Below, one piece after another: positions 1 to 15,000 of a stretch of DNA of 64,000 nucleotides. Position numbers and translations under genes: made by a program. The first letter of the stretch is position 1. Each line of letters starts with the position of its first letter. Under the pieces are notes generated by a model that was given only the letters and a program-made list of their open reading frames with translations, was not told the origin of the DNA and made no database searches. The stretch comes from Campanula takesimana (lineage: Eukaryota > Streptophyta > Magnoliopsida > Asterales > Campanulaceae), in NCBI GenBank assembly GCA_026119855.1, contig JAOWBW010001805.1:1-64000 (forward strand). Reading direction: 5' to 3'.

Positions 1-3000
1 CCTCCCATCGGATTGGGATGCTATAGGTTTGAGTAGCCTTAAACCCTCTCACCAAAATCGGCCAAGCCGTCCTCCCATCGGATTGGGATGCTTATAGGTT
101 TGAGTAGCCTTAAACCTCTCACCCAAATCGGCCAAGCGTCCTCCATCGGATTGGGATGCTTATAGGTTTGAGTAGCCTTAAACCCTCTCACCCAAATCGG
201 CCAAGCCGTCCTCCCATCGGATTGGGATGCCTATAGGTTTGAGTAGCCTTAAACCCTCTCACCCAAATCGGCCAAGCCGTCCTCCCATCGGATTGGGATG
301 CTTATAGGTTTGAGTAGCCTTAAACCCTCTCACCCAAATCGGCCAAGCCGTCCTCCCATCGGATTGGGATGCTTATAGGTTTGAGTAGCCTTAAACCCTC
401 TCACCCAAATCGGCCAAGCCGTCCTCCCATCGGATTGGGATGCTTATAGGTTTGAGTAGCCTTAAACCCTCTCACCCAAATCGGCCAAGCCGTCCTCCCA
501 TCGGATTGGGATGCTATAGGTTTGAGTAGCCTTAAACCCTCTCACCCAAATCGGCCAAGCCGTCCTCCCATCGGATTGGGATGCTTATAGGTTTGAGTAG
601 CCTTAAACCCTCTCACCCAAATCGGCCAAGCCGTCCTCCCATCGGATTGGGATGCCTATAGGTTTGAGTAGCCTTAAACCCTCTCACCCAAATCGGCCAA
701 GCCGTCCTCCCATCGGATTGGGATGCCTATAGGTTTGAGTAGCCTTAAACCCTCTCACCCAAATCGGCCAAGCCGTCCTCCCATCGGATTGGGATGCTTA
801 TAGGTTTGAGTAGCTTAAACCCTCTCACCCAAATCGGCCAATCCGTCCATCGGATTGGGATGCTTATAGGTTTGAGTAGCCTTAAACCCTCTCACCCAAA
901 TCGGCAAGCCGTCCTCCCATCGGATTGGGATGCTTATAGGTTTGAGTAGCCTTAACCCTCTCACCCAAATCGGCCAAGCCGTCCTCCCATCGGATTGGGA
1001 TGCTTATAGGTTTGAGTAGCCTTAAACCCTCTCACCCAAATCGGCCAAGCCGTCCTCCCATCGGATTGGGATGCTTATAGGTTTGAGTAGCCTTAAACCC
1101 TCTCACCCAAATCGGCCAAGCCGTCCTCCATCGGATTGGGATGCCTATAGGTTTGAGTAGCCTTAAACCCTCTCACCCAAATCGGCCAAGCCGTCCTCCC
1201 ATCGGATTGGGATGCCTATAGGTTTGAGTAGCCTTAAACCCTCTCACCCAAATCGGCCAAGCCGTCCTCCCATCGGATTGGGATGCCTATAGGTTTGAGT
1301 AGCCTTAAACCCTCTCACCCAAATCGGCCAAGCCGTCCTCCCATCGGATTGGGATGCTATAGGTTTGAGTAGCCTTAAACCCTCTCACCCAAATCGGCCA
1401 AGCCGTCCTCCCATCGGATTGGGATGCTTATAGGTTTGAGTAGCCTTAAACCCTCTCACCCAAATCGGCCAAGCCGTCCTCCCATCGGATTGGGATGCTT
1501 ATAGGTTTGAGTAGCCTTAAACCCTCTCACCCAAATCGGCCAAGCCGTCCTCCCATCGGATTGGGATGCTTATAGGTTTGAGTAGCCTTAAACCCTCTCA
1601 CCCAAATCGGCCAAGCCGTCCTCCCATCGGATTGGGATGCCTATAGGTTTGAGTAGCCTTAAACCCTCTCACCCAAATCGGCCAAGCCGTCCTCCCATCG
1701 GATTGGGATGCCTATAGGTTTGAGTAGCCTTAAACCCTCTCACCCAAATCGGCCAAGCCGTCCTCCCATCGGATTGGGATGCTTATAGGTTTGAGTAGCC
1801 TTAAACCCTCTCACCCAAATCGGCCAAGCCGTCCTCCCATCGGATTGGGATGCTATAGGTTTGAGTAGCCTTAAACCCTCTCACCCAAATCGGCCAAGCC
1901 GCCTCCTCCCATCGGATTGGGATGCTTATAGGTTTGAGTAGCCTTAAACCCTCTCACCCAAATCGGCCAAGCCGTCCTCCCATCGGATTGGGATGCCTAT
2001 AGGTTGAGTAGCCTTAAACCCTCTCACCCAAATCGGCCAAGCCGTCCTCCCATCGGATTGGGATGCCTATAGGTTTGAGTAGCCTTAAACCCTCTCACCC
2101 AAATCGGCCAAGCCGTCCTCCCATCGGATTGGGATGCCTATAGGTTTGAGTAGCCTTAAACCCTCTCACCCAAATCGGCCAAGCCGTCCTCCCATCGGAT
2201 TGGGATGCCTTATAGGTTTGAGTAGCCTTAAACCCTCTCACCCAAATCGGCCAAGCCGTCCTCCCATCGGATTGGGATGCTTATAGGTTTGAGTAGCCTT
2301 AAACCCTCTCACCCAAATCGGCCAAGCCGTCCTCCCATCGGATTGGGATGCCTATAGGTTTGAGTAGCCTTAAACCCTCTCACCCAAATCGGCCAAGCCG
2401 TCCTCCCATCGGATTGGGATGCCTATAGGTTTGAGTAGCCTTAAACCCTCTCACCCAAATCGGCCAAGCCGTCCTCCCATCGGATTGGGATGCCTATAGG
2501 TTTGAGTAGCCTTAAACCTCTCACCCAAATCGGCCAAGCCGTCCTCCCATCGGATTGGGATGCTATAGGTTTGAGTAGCCTTAAACCCTCTCACCCAAAT
2601 CGGCCAAGCCGTCCTCCCATCGGATTGGGATGCCTATAGGTTTGAGTAGCCTTAAACCCTCTCACCCAAATCGGCCAAGCCGTCCTCCCATCGGATTGGG
2701 ATGCCTATAGGTTTGAGTAGCCTTAAACCCTCTCACCCAAATCGGCCAAGCCGTCCTCCCATCGGATTGGGATGCCTATAGGTTTGAGTAGCCTTAAACC
2801 CTCTCACCCAAATCGGCCAAGCCGTCCTCCCATCGGATTGGGATGCCTATAGGTTTGAGTAGCCTTAAACCCTCTCACCCAAATCGGCCAAGCCGTCCTC
2901 CCATCGGATTGGGATGCCTATAGGTTTGAGTAGCCTTAAACCCTCTCACCCAAATCGGCCAAGCCGTCCTCCCATCGGATTGGGATGCCTATAGGTTTGA

Positions 3001-6000
3001 GTAGCCTTAAACCCTCTCACCCAAATCGGCCAAGCCGTCCTCCCATCGGATTGGGATGCTTATAGGTTTGAGTAGCCTTAAACCCTCTCACCCAAATCGG
3101 CCAAGCCGTCCTCCCATCGGATTGGGATGCTTATAGGTTTGAGTAGCCTTAAACCCTCTCACCCAAATCGGCCAAGCCGTCCTCCCATCGGATTGGGATG
3201 CCTATAGGTTTGAGTAGCCTTAAACCCTCTCACCCAAATCGGCCAAGCCGTCCTCCCATCGGATTGGGATGCCTATAGGTTTGAGTAGCCTTAAACCCTC
3301 TCACCCAAATCGGCCAAGCCGTCCTCCCATCGGATTGGGATGCCTATAGGTTTGAGTAGCCTTAAACCCTCTCACCCAAATCGGCCAAGCCGTCCTCCCA
3401 TCGGATTGGGATGCCTATAGGTTGAGTAGCCTTAAACCCTCTCACCCAAATCGGCCAAGCCGTCCTCCCATCGGATTGGGATGCCTATAGGTTTGAGTAG
3501 CCTTAAACCCTCTCACCCAAATCGGCCAAGCCGTCCTCCCATCGGATTGGGATGCCTATAGGTTTGAGTAGCCTTAAACCCTCTCACCCAAATCGGCCAA
3601 GCCGTCCTCCCATCGGATTGGGATGCTTATAGGTTTGAGTAGCCTTAAACCCTCTCACCCAAATCGGCCAAGCCGTCCTCCCATCGGATTGGGATGCCTA
3701 TAGGTTTGAGTAGCCTTAAACCCTCTCACCCAAATCGGCCAAGCCGTCCTCCCATCGGATTGGGATGCTTATAGGTTTGAGTAGCCTTAAACCCTCTCAC
3801 CCAAATCGGCCAAGCCGTCCTCCCATCGGATTGGGATGCCTATAGGTTTGAGTAGCCTTAAACCCTCTCACCCAAATCGGCCAAGCCGTCCTCCTCCCAT
3901 CGGATTGGGATGCTTATAGGTTTGAGTAGCCTTAAACCCTCTCACCCAAATCGGCCAAGCCGTCCTCCCATCGGATTGGGATGCCTATAGGTTTGAGTAG
4001 CCTTAAACCCTCTCACCCAAATCGGCCAAGCCGTCCTCCCATCGGATTGGGATGCCTATAGGTTTGAGTAGCCTTAAACCCTCTCACCCAAATCGGCCAA
4101 GCCGTCCTCCCATCGGATTGGGATGCTTATAGGTTTGAGTAGCCTTAAACCCTCTCACCCAAATCGGCCAAGCCGTCCTCCCATCGGATTGGGATGCTTA
4201 TAGGTTTGAGTAGCCTTAAACCCTCTCACCCAAATCGGCCAAGCCGTCCTCCCATCGGATTGGGATGCTTATAGGTTTGAGTAGCCTTAAACCCTCTCAC
4301 CCAAATCGGCCAAGCCGTCCTCCCATCGGATTGGGATGCCTATAGGTTTGAGTAGCCTTAAACCCTCTCACCCAAATCGGCCAAGCCGTCCTCCCATCGG
4401 ATTGGGATGCCTATAGGTTTGAGTAGCCTTAAACCCTCTCACCCAAATCGGCCAAGCCGTCCTCCCATCGGATTGGGATGCTTATAGGTTTGAGTAGCCT
4501 TAAACCCTCTCACCCAAATCGGCCAAGCCGTCCTCCATCGGATTGGGATGCCTATAGGTTTGAGTAGCCTTAAACCCTCTCACCCAAATCGGCCAAGCCG
4601 TCCTCCCATCGGATTGGGATGCTTATAGGTTTGAGTAGCCTTAAACCCTCTCACCCAAATCGGCCAAGCCGTCCTCCCATCGGATTGGGATGCTTATAGG
4701 TTTGAGTAGCCTTAAACCCTCTCACCCAAATCGGCCAAGCCGTCCTCCCATCGGATTGGGATGCCTATAGGTTTGAGTAGCCTTAAACCCTCTCACCCAA
4801 ATCGGCCAAGCCGTCCTCCCATCGGATTGGGATGCCTATAGGTTTGAGTAGCCTTAAACCCTCTCACCCAAATCGGCCAAGCCGTCCTCCCATCGGATTG
4901 GGATGCTTATAGGTTTGAGTAGCCTTAAACCCTCTCACCCAAATCGGCCAAGCCGTCCTCCCATCGGATTGGGATGCTTATAGGTTTGAGTAGCCTTAAA
5001 CCCTCTCACCCAAATCGGCCAAGCCGTCCTCCCATCGGATTGGGATGCTTATAGGTTTGAGTAGCCTTAAACCCTCTCACCCAAATCGGCCAAGCCGTCC
5101 TCCCATCGGATTGGGATGCCTATAGGTTTGAGTAGCCTTAAACCCTCTCACCCAAATCGGCCAAGCCGTCCTCCCATCGGATTGGGATGCCTATAGGTTT
5201 GAGTAGCCTTAAACCCTCTCACCCAAATCGGCCAAGCCGTCCTCCCATCGGATTGGGATGCCTATAGGTTTGAGTAGCCTTAAACCCTCTCACCCAAATC
5301 GGCCAAGCCGTCCTCCCATCGGATTGGGATGCTTATAGGTTTGAGTAGCCTTAAAACCTCTCACCCAAATCGGCCAAGCCGTCCTCCTATCGGATTGGGA
5401 TGCTTATAGGTTTGAGTAGCCTTAAACCCTCTCACCCAAATCGGCCAAGCCGTCCTCCCATCGGATTGGGATGCTTATAGGTTTGAGTAGCCTTAAACCC
5501 TCTCACCCAAATCGGCCAAGCCGTCCTCCCATCGGATTGGGATGCTTATAGGTTTGAGTAGCCTTAAACCCTCTCACCAAATCGGCCAAGCCGTCCTCCC
5601 ATCGGATTGGGATGCCTATAGGTTTGAGTAGCCTTAAACCCTCTCACCCAAATCGGCCAAGCCGTCCTCCCATCGGATTGGGATGCTATAGGTTTGAGTA
5701 GCCTTAAACCCTCTCACCCAAATCGGCCAAGCCGTCCTCCCATCGGATTGGGATGCCTATAGGTTTGAGTAGCCTTAAACCCTCTCACCCAAATCGGCCA
5801 AGCCGTCCTCCATCGGATTGGGATGCTATAGGTTTGAGTAGCCTTAAACCCTCTCACCCAAATCGGCCAAGCCGTCCTCCCATCGGATTGGGATGCTTAT
5901 AGGTTTGAGTAGCCTTAAACCCTCTCACCCAAATCGGCCAAGCCGTCCTCCCATCGGATTGGGATGCTTATAGGTTTGAGTAGCCTTAAACCCTCTCACC

Positions 6001-9000
6001 CAAATCGGCCAAGCCGTCCTCCCATCGGATTGGGATGCTTATAGGTTTGAGTAGCCTTAAACCCTCTCACCCAAATCGGCCAAGCCGTCCTCCCATCGGA
6101 TTGGGATGCTTATAGGTTTGAGTAGCCTTAAACCCTCTCACCCAAATCGGCCAAGCCGTCCTCCCATCGGATTGGGATGCCTATAGGTTTGAGTAGCCTT
6201 AAACCCTCTCACCCAAATCGGCCAAGCCGTCCTCCCATCGGATTGGGATGCTTATAGGTTTGAGTAGCCTTAAACCCTCTCACCCAAATCGGCCAAGCCG
6301 TCCTCCCATCGGATTGGGATGCTATAGGTTTGAGTAGCCTTAAACCCTCTCACCCAAATCGGCCAAGCCGTCCTCCCATCGGATTGGGATGCCTATAGGT
6401 TTGAGTAGCCTTAAACCCTCTCACCCAAATCGGCCAAGCCGTCCTCCCATCGGATTGGGATGCTTAGTTTGAGTAGCCTTAAACCCTCTCACCCAAATCG
6501 GCCAAGCCGTCCTCCCATCGGATTGGGATGCTTATAGGTTTGAGTAGCCTAAACCCTCTCACCCAAATCGGCCAAGCCGTCCTCCCATCGGATTGGGATG
6601 CTTATAGGTTTGAGTAGCCTTAAACCCTCTCACCCAAATCGGCCAAGCCGTCCTCCCATCGGATTGGGATGCTATAGGTTTGAGTAGCCTTAAACCCTCT
6701 CACCCAAATCGGCCAAGCCGTCCTCCCATCGGATTGGGATGCTTATAGGTTTGAGTAGCCTTAAACCCTCTCACCCAAATCGGCCAAGCCGTCCTCCCAT
6801 CGGATTGGGATGCTATAGGTTTGAGTAGCCTTAAACCCTCTCACCCAAATCGGCCAAGCCGTCCTCCCATCGGATTGGGATGCCTATAGGTTTGAGTAGC
6901 CTTAAACCCTCTCACCCAAATCGGCCAAGCCGTCCTCCCATCGGATTGGGATGCCTATAGGTTTGAGTAGCCTTAAACCCTCTCACCCAAATCGGCCAAG
7001 CCGTCCTCCCATCGGATTGGGATGCCTATAGGTTTGAGTAGCCTTAAACCCTCTCACCCAAATCGGCCAAGCCGTCCTCCCATCGGATTGGATGCTTATA
7101 GGTTTGAGTAGCCTTAAACCCTCTCACCCAAATCGGCCAAGCCGTCCTCCCATCGGATTGGGATGCCTATAGGTTTGAGTAGCCTTAAACCCTCTCACCC
7201 AAATCGGCCAAGCCGTCCTCCCATCGGATTGGGATGCCTATAGGTTTGAGTAGCCTTAAACCCTCTCACCCAAATCGGCCAAGCCGTCCTCCCATCGGAT
7301 TGGGATGCTTATAGGTTTGAGTAGCCTTAACCCTCTCACCCAAATCGGCCAAGCCGTCCTCCCATCGGATTGGGATGCTTATAGGTTTGAGTAGCCTTAA
7401 ACCCTCTCACCCAAATCGGCCAAGCCCGTCCTCCATCGGATTGGGATGCTTATAGGTTTGAGTAGCCTTAAACCCTCTCACCCAAATCGGCCAAGCCGTC
7501 CTCCCATCGAGATTGGGATGCTTATAGGTTTGAGTAGCCTTAAACCCTCTCACCCAAATCGGCCAAGCCGTCCTCCCATCGGATTGGGATGCCTATAGGT
7601 TTGAGTAGCCTTAAACCCTCTCACCCAAATCGGCCAAGCCGTCCTCCCATCGGATTGGGATGCCTATAGGTTTGAGTAGCCTTAAACCCTCTCACCCAAA
7701 TCGGCCAAGCCGTCCTCCCATCGGATTGGGATGCTTATAGGTTTGAGTAGCCTTAAACCCTCTCACCCAAATCGGCCAAGCCGTCCTCCCATCGGATTGG
7801 GATGCTTATAGGTTTGAGTAGCCTTAAACCCTCTCACCCAAATCGGCAAGCCGTCCTCCCATCGGATTGGGATGCTATAGGTTTGAGTAGCCTTAAACCC
7901 TCTCACCCAAATCGGCCAAGCCGTCCTCCCATCGGATTGGGATGCTTATAGGTTTGAGTAGCCTTAAACCCTCTCACCCAAATCGGCCAAGCCGTCCTCC
8001 CATCGGATTGGGATGCTTATAGGTTTGAGTAGCCTTAAACCCTCTCACCCAAATCGGCCAAGCCGTCCTCCCATCGGATTGGGATGCTTATAGGTTTGAG
8101 TAGCCTTAAACCCTCTCACCCAAATCGGCCAAGCCGTCCTCCCATCGGATTGGGATGCCTATAGGTTTGAGTAGCCTTAAACCCTCTCACCCAAATCGGC
8201 CAAGCCGTCCTCCCATCGGATTGGGATGCCTATAGGTTTGAGTAGCCTTAAACCCTCTCACCCAAATCGGCCAAGCCGTCCTCCCATCGGATTGGGATGC
8301 CTATAGGTTTGAGTAGCCTTAAACCCTCTCACCCAAATCGGCCAAGCCGTCCTCCCATCGGATTGGGATGCTTATAGGTTTGAGTAGCCTTAAACCCTCT
8401 CACCCAAATCGGCCAAGCCGTCCTCCCATCGGATTGGGATGCCTATAGGTTTGAGTAGCCTTAAACCCTCTCACCCAAATCGGCCAAGCCGTCCTCCCAT
8501 CGGATTGGGATGCTTATAGGTTTGAGTAGCCTTAAACCCTCTCACCCAAATCGGCCAAGCCGTCCTCCCATCGGATTGGGATGCTTATAGGTTTGAGTAG
8601 CCTTAAACCCTCTCACCCAAATCGGCCAAGCCGTCCCATCGGATTGGGATGCTTATAGGTTTGAGTAGCCTTAAACCCTCTCACCCAAATCGGCCAAGCC
8701 GTCCTCCCATCGGATTGGGATGCTTATAGGTTTGAGTAGCCTTAAACCCTCTCACCCAAATCGGCCAAGCCGTCCTCCCATCGGATTGGGATGCTTATAG
8801 GTTTGAGTAGCCTTAAACCCTCTCACCCAAATCGGCCAAGCCGTCCTCCCATCGGATTGGGATGCTTATAGGTTTGAGTAGCCTTAAACCCTCTCACCCA
8901 AATCGGCCAAGCCGTCCTCCCATCGGATTGGGATGCTTATAGGTTTGAGTAGCCTTAAACCCTCTCACCCAAATCGGCCAAGCCGTCCTCCCATCGGATT

Positions 9001-12000
9001 GGGATGCTTATAGGTTTGAGTAGCCTTAAACCCTCTCACCCAAATCGGCCAAGCCGTCCTCCCATCGGATTGGGATGCTTATAGGTTTGAGTAGCCTTAA
9101 ACCCTCTCACCCAAATCGGCCAAGCCGTCCTCCCATCGGATTGGGATGCCTATAGGTTTGAGTAGCCTTAAACCCTCTCACCCAAATCGGCCAAGCCGTC
9201 CTCCCATCGGATTGGGATGCTTATAGGTTTGAGTAGCCTTAAACCCTCTCACCCAAATCGGCCAAGCCGTCCTCCCATCGGATTGGGATGCTTATAGGTT
9301 TGAGTAGCCTTAAACCCTCTCACCCAAATCGGCCAAGCCGTCCTCCCATCGGATTGGGATGCTATAGGTTTGAGTAGCCTTAAACCCTCTCACCCAAATC
9401 GGCCAAGCCGTCCTCCCATCGGATTGGGATGCTTATAGGTTTGAGTAGCCTTAAACCCTCTCACCCAAATCGGCCAAGCCGTCCTCCCATCGGATTGGGA
9501 TGCTTATAGGTTTGAGTAGCCTTAAACCCTCTCACCCAAATCGGCCAAGCCGTCCTCCCATCGGATTGGGATGCCTATAGGTTTGAGTAGCCTTAAACCC
9601 TCTCACCCAAATCGGCCAAGCCGTCCTCCCATCGGATTGGGATGCCTATAGGTTTGAGTAGCCTTAAACCCTCTCACCCAAATCGGCCAAGCCGTCCTCC
9701 CATCGGATTGGGATGCCTATAGGTTTGAGTAGCCTTAAACCCTCTCACCCAAATCGGCCAAGCCGTCCTCCCATCGGATTGGGATGCTTATAGGTTTGAG
9801 TAGCCTTAAACCCTCTCACCCAAATCGGCCAAGCCGTCCTCCCATCGGATTGGGATGCTTATAGGTTTGAGTAGCCTTAAACCCTCTCACCCAAATCGGC
9901 CAAGCCGTCCTCCCATCGGATTGGGATGCTTATAGGTTTGAGTAGCCTTAAACCCTCTCACCCAAATCGGCCAAGCCGTCCTCCCATCGGATTGGGATGC
10001 CTATAGGTTTGAGTAGCCTTAAACCCTCTCACCCAAATCGGCCAAAGTCCTCCCATCGGATTGGGATGCCTATAGGTTTGAGTAGCCTTAAACCCTCTCA
10101 CCCAAATCGGCCAAGCCGTCCTCCCATCGGATTGGGATGCCTATAGGTTTGAGTAGCCTTAAACCCTCTCACCCAAATCGGCCAAGCCGTCCTCCCATCG
10201 GATTGGGATGCCTATAGGTTTGAGTAGCCTTAAACCCTCTCACCCAAATCGGCCAAGCCGTCCTCCCATCGGATTGGGATGCTTATAGGTTTGAGTAGCC
10301 TTAAACCCTCTCACCCAAATCGGCCAAGCCGTCCTCCCATCGGATTGGGATGCTTATAGGTTTGAGTAGCCTTAAACCCTCTCACCCAAATCGGCCAAGC
10401 CGTCCTCCCATCGGATTGGGATGCTTATAGGTTTGAGTAGCCTTAAACCCTCTCACCCAAATCGGCCAAGCCGTCCTCCCATCGGATTGGGATGCTATAG
10501 GTTTGAGTAGCCTTAAACCCTCTCACCCAAATCGGCCAAGCCGTCCTCCCATCGGATTGGGATGCTTATAGGTTTGAGTAGCCTTAAACCCTCTCACCCA
10601 AATCGGCCAAGCCGTCCTCCCATCGGATTGGGATGCTTATAGGTTTGAGTAGCCTTAAACCCTCTCACCCAAATCGGCCAAGCCGTCCTCCCATCGGATT
10701 GGGATGCTTATAGGTTTGAGTAGCCTTAAACCCTCTCACCCAAATCGGCCAAGCCGTCCTCCCATCGGATTGGGATGCTTATAGGTTTGAGTAGCCTTAA
10801 ACCCTCTCACCCAAATCGGCCAAGCCGTCCTCCCATCGGATTGGGATGCCTATAGGTTTGAGTAGCCTTAAACCCTCTCACCCAAATCGGCCAAGCCGTC
10901 CTCCCATCGGATTGGGATGCTTATAGGTTTGAGTAGCCTTAAACCCTCTCACCCAAATCGGCCAAGCCGTCCTCCCATCGGATTGGGATGCTTATAGGTT
11001 TGAGTAGCCTTAAACCCTCTCACCCAAATCGGCCAAGCCGTCCTCCCATCGGATTGGGATGCTTATAGGTTTGAGTAGCCTTAAACCCTCTCACCCAAAT
11101 CGGCCAAGCCGTCCTCCCATCGGATTGGGATGCTTATAGGTTTGAGTAGCCTTAAACCCTCTCACCCAAATCGGCCAAGCCGTCCTCCCATCGGATTGGG
11201 ATGCTTATAGGTTTGAGTAGCCTTAAACCCTCTCACCCAAATCGGCCAAGCCGTCCTCCATCGGATTGGGATGCCTATAGGTTTGAGTAGCCTTAAACCC
11301 TCTCACCCAAATCGGCCAAGCCGTCCTCCCATCGGATTGGGATGCTTATAGGTTTGAGTAGCCTTAAACCCTCTCACCCAAATCGGCCAAGCCGTCCTCC
11401 CATCGGATTGGGATGCCTATAGGTTTGAGTAGCCTTAAACCCTCTCACCCAAATCGGCCAAGCCGTCCTCCCATCGGATTGGGATGCTTATAGGTTTGAG
11501 TAGCCTTAAACCCTCTCACCCAAATCGGCCAAGCCGTCCTCCCATCGGATTGGGATGCCTATAGGTTTGAGTAGCCTTAAACCCTCTCACCCAAATCGGC
11601 CAAGCCGTCCTCCATCGGATTGGGATGCCTATAGGTTTGAGTAGCCTTAAACCCTCTCACCCAAATCGGCCAAGCCGTCCTCCCATCGGATTGGGATGCT
11701 ATAGGTTTGAGTAGCCTTAAACCCTCTCACCCAAATCGGCCAAGCCGTCCTCCCATCGGATTGGGATGCTTATAGGTTTGAGTAGCCTTAAACCCTCTCA
11801 CCCAAATCGGCCAAGCCGTCCTCCATCGGATTGGGATGCTTATAGGTTTGAGTAGCCTTAAACCCTCTCACCCAAATCGGCCAAGCCGTCCTCCATCGGA
11901 TTGGGATGCCTATAGGTTTGAGTAGCCTTAAACCCTCTCACCCAAATCGGCCAAGCCGTCCTCCCATCGGATTGGGATGCCTATAGGTTTGAGTAGCCTT

Positions 12001-15000
12001 AAACCCTCTCACCCAAATCGGCCAAGCCGTCCTCCCATCGGATTGGGATGCCTATAGGTTTGAGTAGCCTTAAACCCTCTCACCCAAATCGGCCAAGCCG
12101 TCCTCCCATCGGATTGGGATGCTATAGGTTTGAGTAGCCTTAAACCCTCTCACCCAAATCGGCCAAGCCGTCCTCCCATCGGATTGGGATGCTTATAGGT
12201 TTGAGTAGCCTTAAACCCTCTCACCCAAATCGGCCAAGCCGTCCTCCCATCGGATTGGGATGCTTATAGGTTTGAGTAGCCTTAAACCCTCTCACCCAAA
12301 TCGGCCAAGCCGTCCTCCCATCGGATTGGGATGCTTATAGGTTTGAGTAGCCTTAAACCCTCTCACCCAAATCGGCCAAGCCGTCCTCCCATCGGATTGG
12401 GATGCTTAGGTTTGAGTAGCCTTAAACCCTCTCACCCAAATCGGCCAAGCCGTCCTCCCATCGGATTGGGATGCTTATAGGTTTGAGTAGCCTTAAACCC
12501 TCTCACCCAAATCGGCCAAGCCGTCCTCCCATCGGATTGGGATGCTTATAGGTTTGAGTAGCCTTAAACCCTCTCACCCAAATCGGCCAAGCCGTCCTCC
12601 CATCGGATTGGGATGCTTATAGGTTTGAGTAGCCTTAAACCCTCTCACCCAAATCGGCCAAGCCGTCCTCCCATCGGATTGGGATGCTTATAGGTTTGAG
12701 TAGCCTTAAACCCTCTCACCCAAATCGGCCAAGCCGTCCTCCCATCGGATTGGGATGCCTATAGGTTTGAGTAGCCTTAAACCCTCTCACCCAAATCGGC
12801 CAAGCCGTCCTCCCATCGGATTGGGATGCTTATAGGTTTGAGTAGCCTTAAACCCTCTCACCCAAATCGGCCAAGCCGTCCTCCCATCGGATTGGGATGC
12901 TTATAGGTTTGAGTAGCCTTAAACCCTCTCACCCAAATCGGCCAGCCGTCCTCCCATCGGATTGGGATGCTTATAGGTTTGAGTAGCCTTAAACCCTCTC
13001 ACCAAATCGGCCAAGCCGTCCTCCCATCGGATTGGGATGCTATAGGTTTGAGTAGCCTTAAACCCTCTCACCCAAATCGGCCAAGCCGTCCTCCCATCGG
13101 ATTGGGATGCTTATAGGTTTGAGTAGCCTTAAACCCTCTCACCCAAATCGGCCAAGCCGTCCTCCCATCGGATTGGGATGCTTATAGGTTTGAGTAGCCT
13201 TAAACCCTCTCACCCAAATCGGCCAAGCCGTCCTCCCATCGGATTGGGATGCTTATAGGTTTGAGTAGCCTTAAACCCTCTCACCCAAATCGGCCAAGCC
13301 GTCCTCCCATCGGATTGGGATGCTTATAGGTTTGAGTAGCCTTAAACCCTCTCACCCAAATCGGCCAAGCCGTCCTCCCATCGGATTGGGATGCTTATAG
13401 GTTTGAGTAGCCTTAAACCCTCTCACCCAAATCGGCCAAGCCGTCCTCCCATCGGATTGGGATGCTATAGGTTTGAGTAGCCTTAAACCCTCTCACCCAA
13501 ATCGGCCAAGCCGTCCTCCCATCGGATTGGGATGCTATAGGTTTGAGTAGCCTTAAACCCTCTCACCCAAATCGGCCAAGCCGTCCTCCCATCGGATTGG
13601 GATGCTTATAGGTTTGAGTAGCCTTAAACCCTCTCACCCAAATCGGCCAAGCCGTCCTCCCATCGGATTGGGATGCCTATAGGTTTGAGTAGCCTTAAAC
13701 CCTCTCACCCAAATCGGCCAAGCCGTCCTCCCATCGGATTGGGATGCTTATAGGTTTGAGTAGCCTTAAACCCTCTCACCCAAATCGGCCAAGCCGTCCT
13801 CCCATCGGATTGGGATGCTTATAGGTTTGAGTAGCCTTAAACCCTCTCACCCAAATCGGCCAAGCCGTCCTCCCATCGGATTGGGATGCCTATAGGTTTG
13901 AGTAGCCTTAAACCCTCTCACCCAAATCGGCCAAGCCGTCCTCCCATCGGATTGGGATGCTTATAGGTTTGAGTAGCCTTAAACCCTCTCACCCAAATCG
14001 GCCAAGCCGTCCTCCCATCGGATTGGGATGCTTATAGGTTTGAGTAGCCTTAAACCCTCTCACCCAAATCGGCCAAGCCGTCCTCCCATCGGATTGGGAT
14101 GCTTATAGGTTTGAGTAGCCTTAAACCCTCTCACCCAAATCGGCCAAGCCGTCCTCCCATCGGATTGGGATGCCTATAGGTTTGAGTAGCCTTAAACCCT
14201 CTCACCCAAATCGGCCAAGCCGTCCTCCCATCGGATTGGGATGCCTATAGGTTTGAGTAGCCTTAAACCCTCTCACCCAAATCGGCCAAGCCGTCCTCCC
14301 ATCGGATTGGGATGCTTATAGGTTTGAGTAGCCTTAAACCCTCTCACCCAAATCGGCCAAGCCGTCCTCCCATCGGATTGGGATGCTTATAGGTTTGAGT
14401 AGCCTTAAACCCTCTCACCCAAATCGGCCAAGCCGTCCTCCCATCGGATTGGGATGCTTATAGGTTTGAGTAGCCTTAAACCCTCTCACCCAAATCGGCC
14501 AAGCCGTCCTCCCATCGGATTGGGATGCTTATAGGTTTGAGTAGCCTTAAACCCTCTCACCCAAATCGGCCAAGCCGTCCTCCCATCGGATTGGGATGCT
14601 TATAGGTTTGAGTAGCCTTAAACCCTCTCACCCAAATCGGCCAAGCCGTCCTCCCATCGGATTGGGATGCCTATAGGTTTGAGTAGCCTTAAACCCTCTC
14701 ACCCAAATCGGCCAAGCCGTCCTCCCATCGGATTGGGATGCTTATAGGTTTGAGTAGCCTTAAACCCTCTCACCCAAATCGGCCAAGCCGTCCTCCCATC
14801 GGATTGGGATGCTTATAGGTTTGAGTAGCCTTAAACCCTCTCACCCAAATCGGCCAAGCCGTCCTCCCATCGGATTGGGATGCTTATAGGTTTGAGTAGC
14901 CTTAAACCCTCTCACCCAAATCGGCCAAGCCGTCCTCCCATCGGATTGGGATGCTTATAGGTTTGAGTAGCCTTAAACCCTCTCACCCAAATCGGCCAAG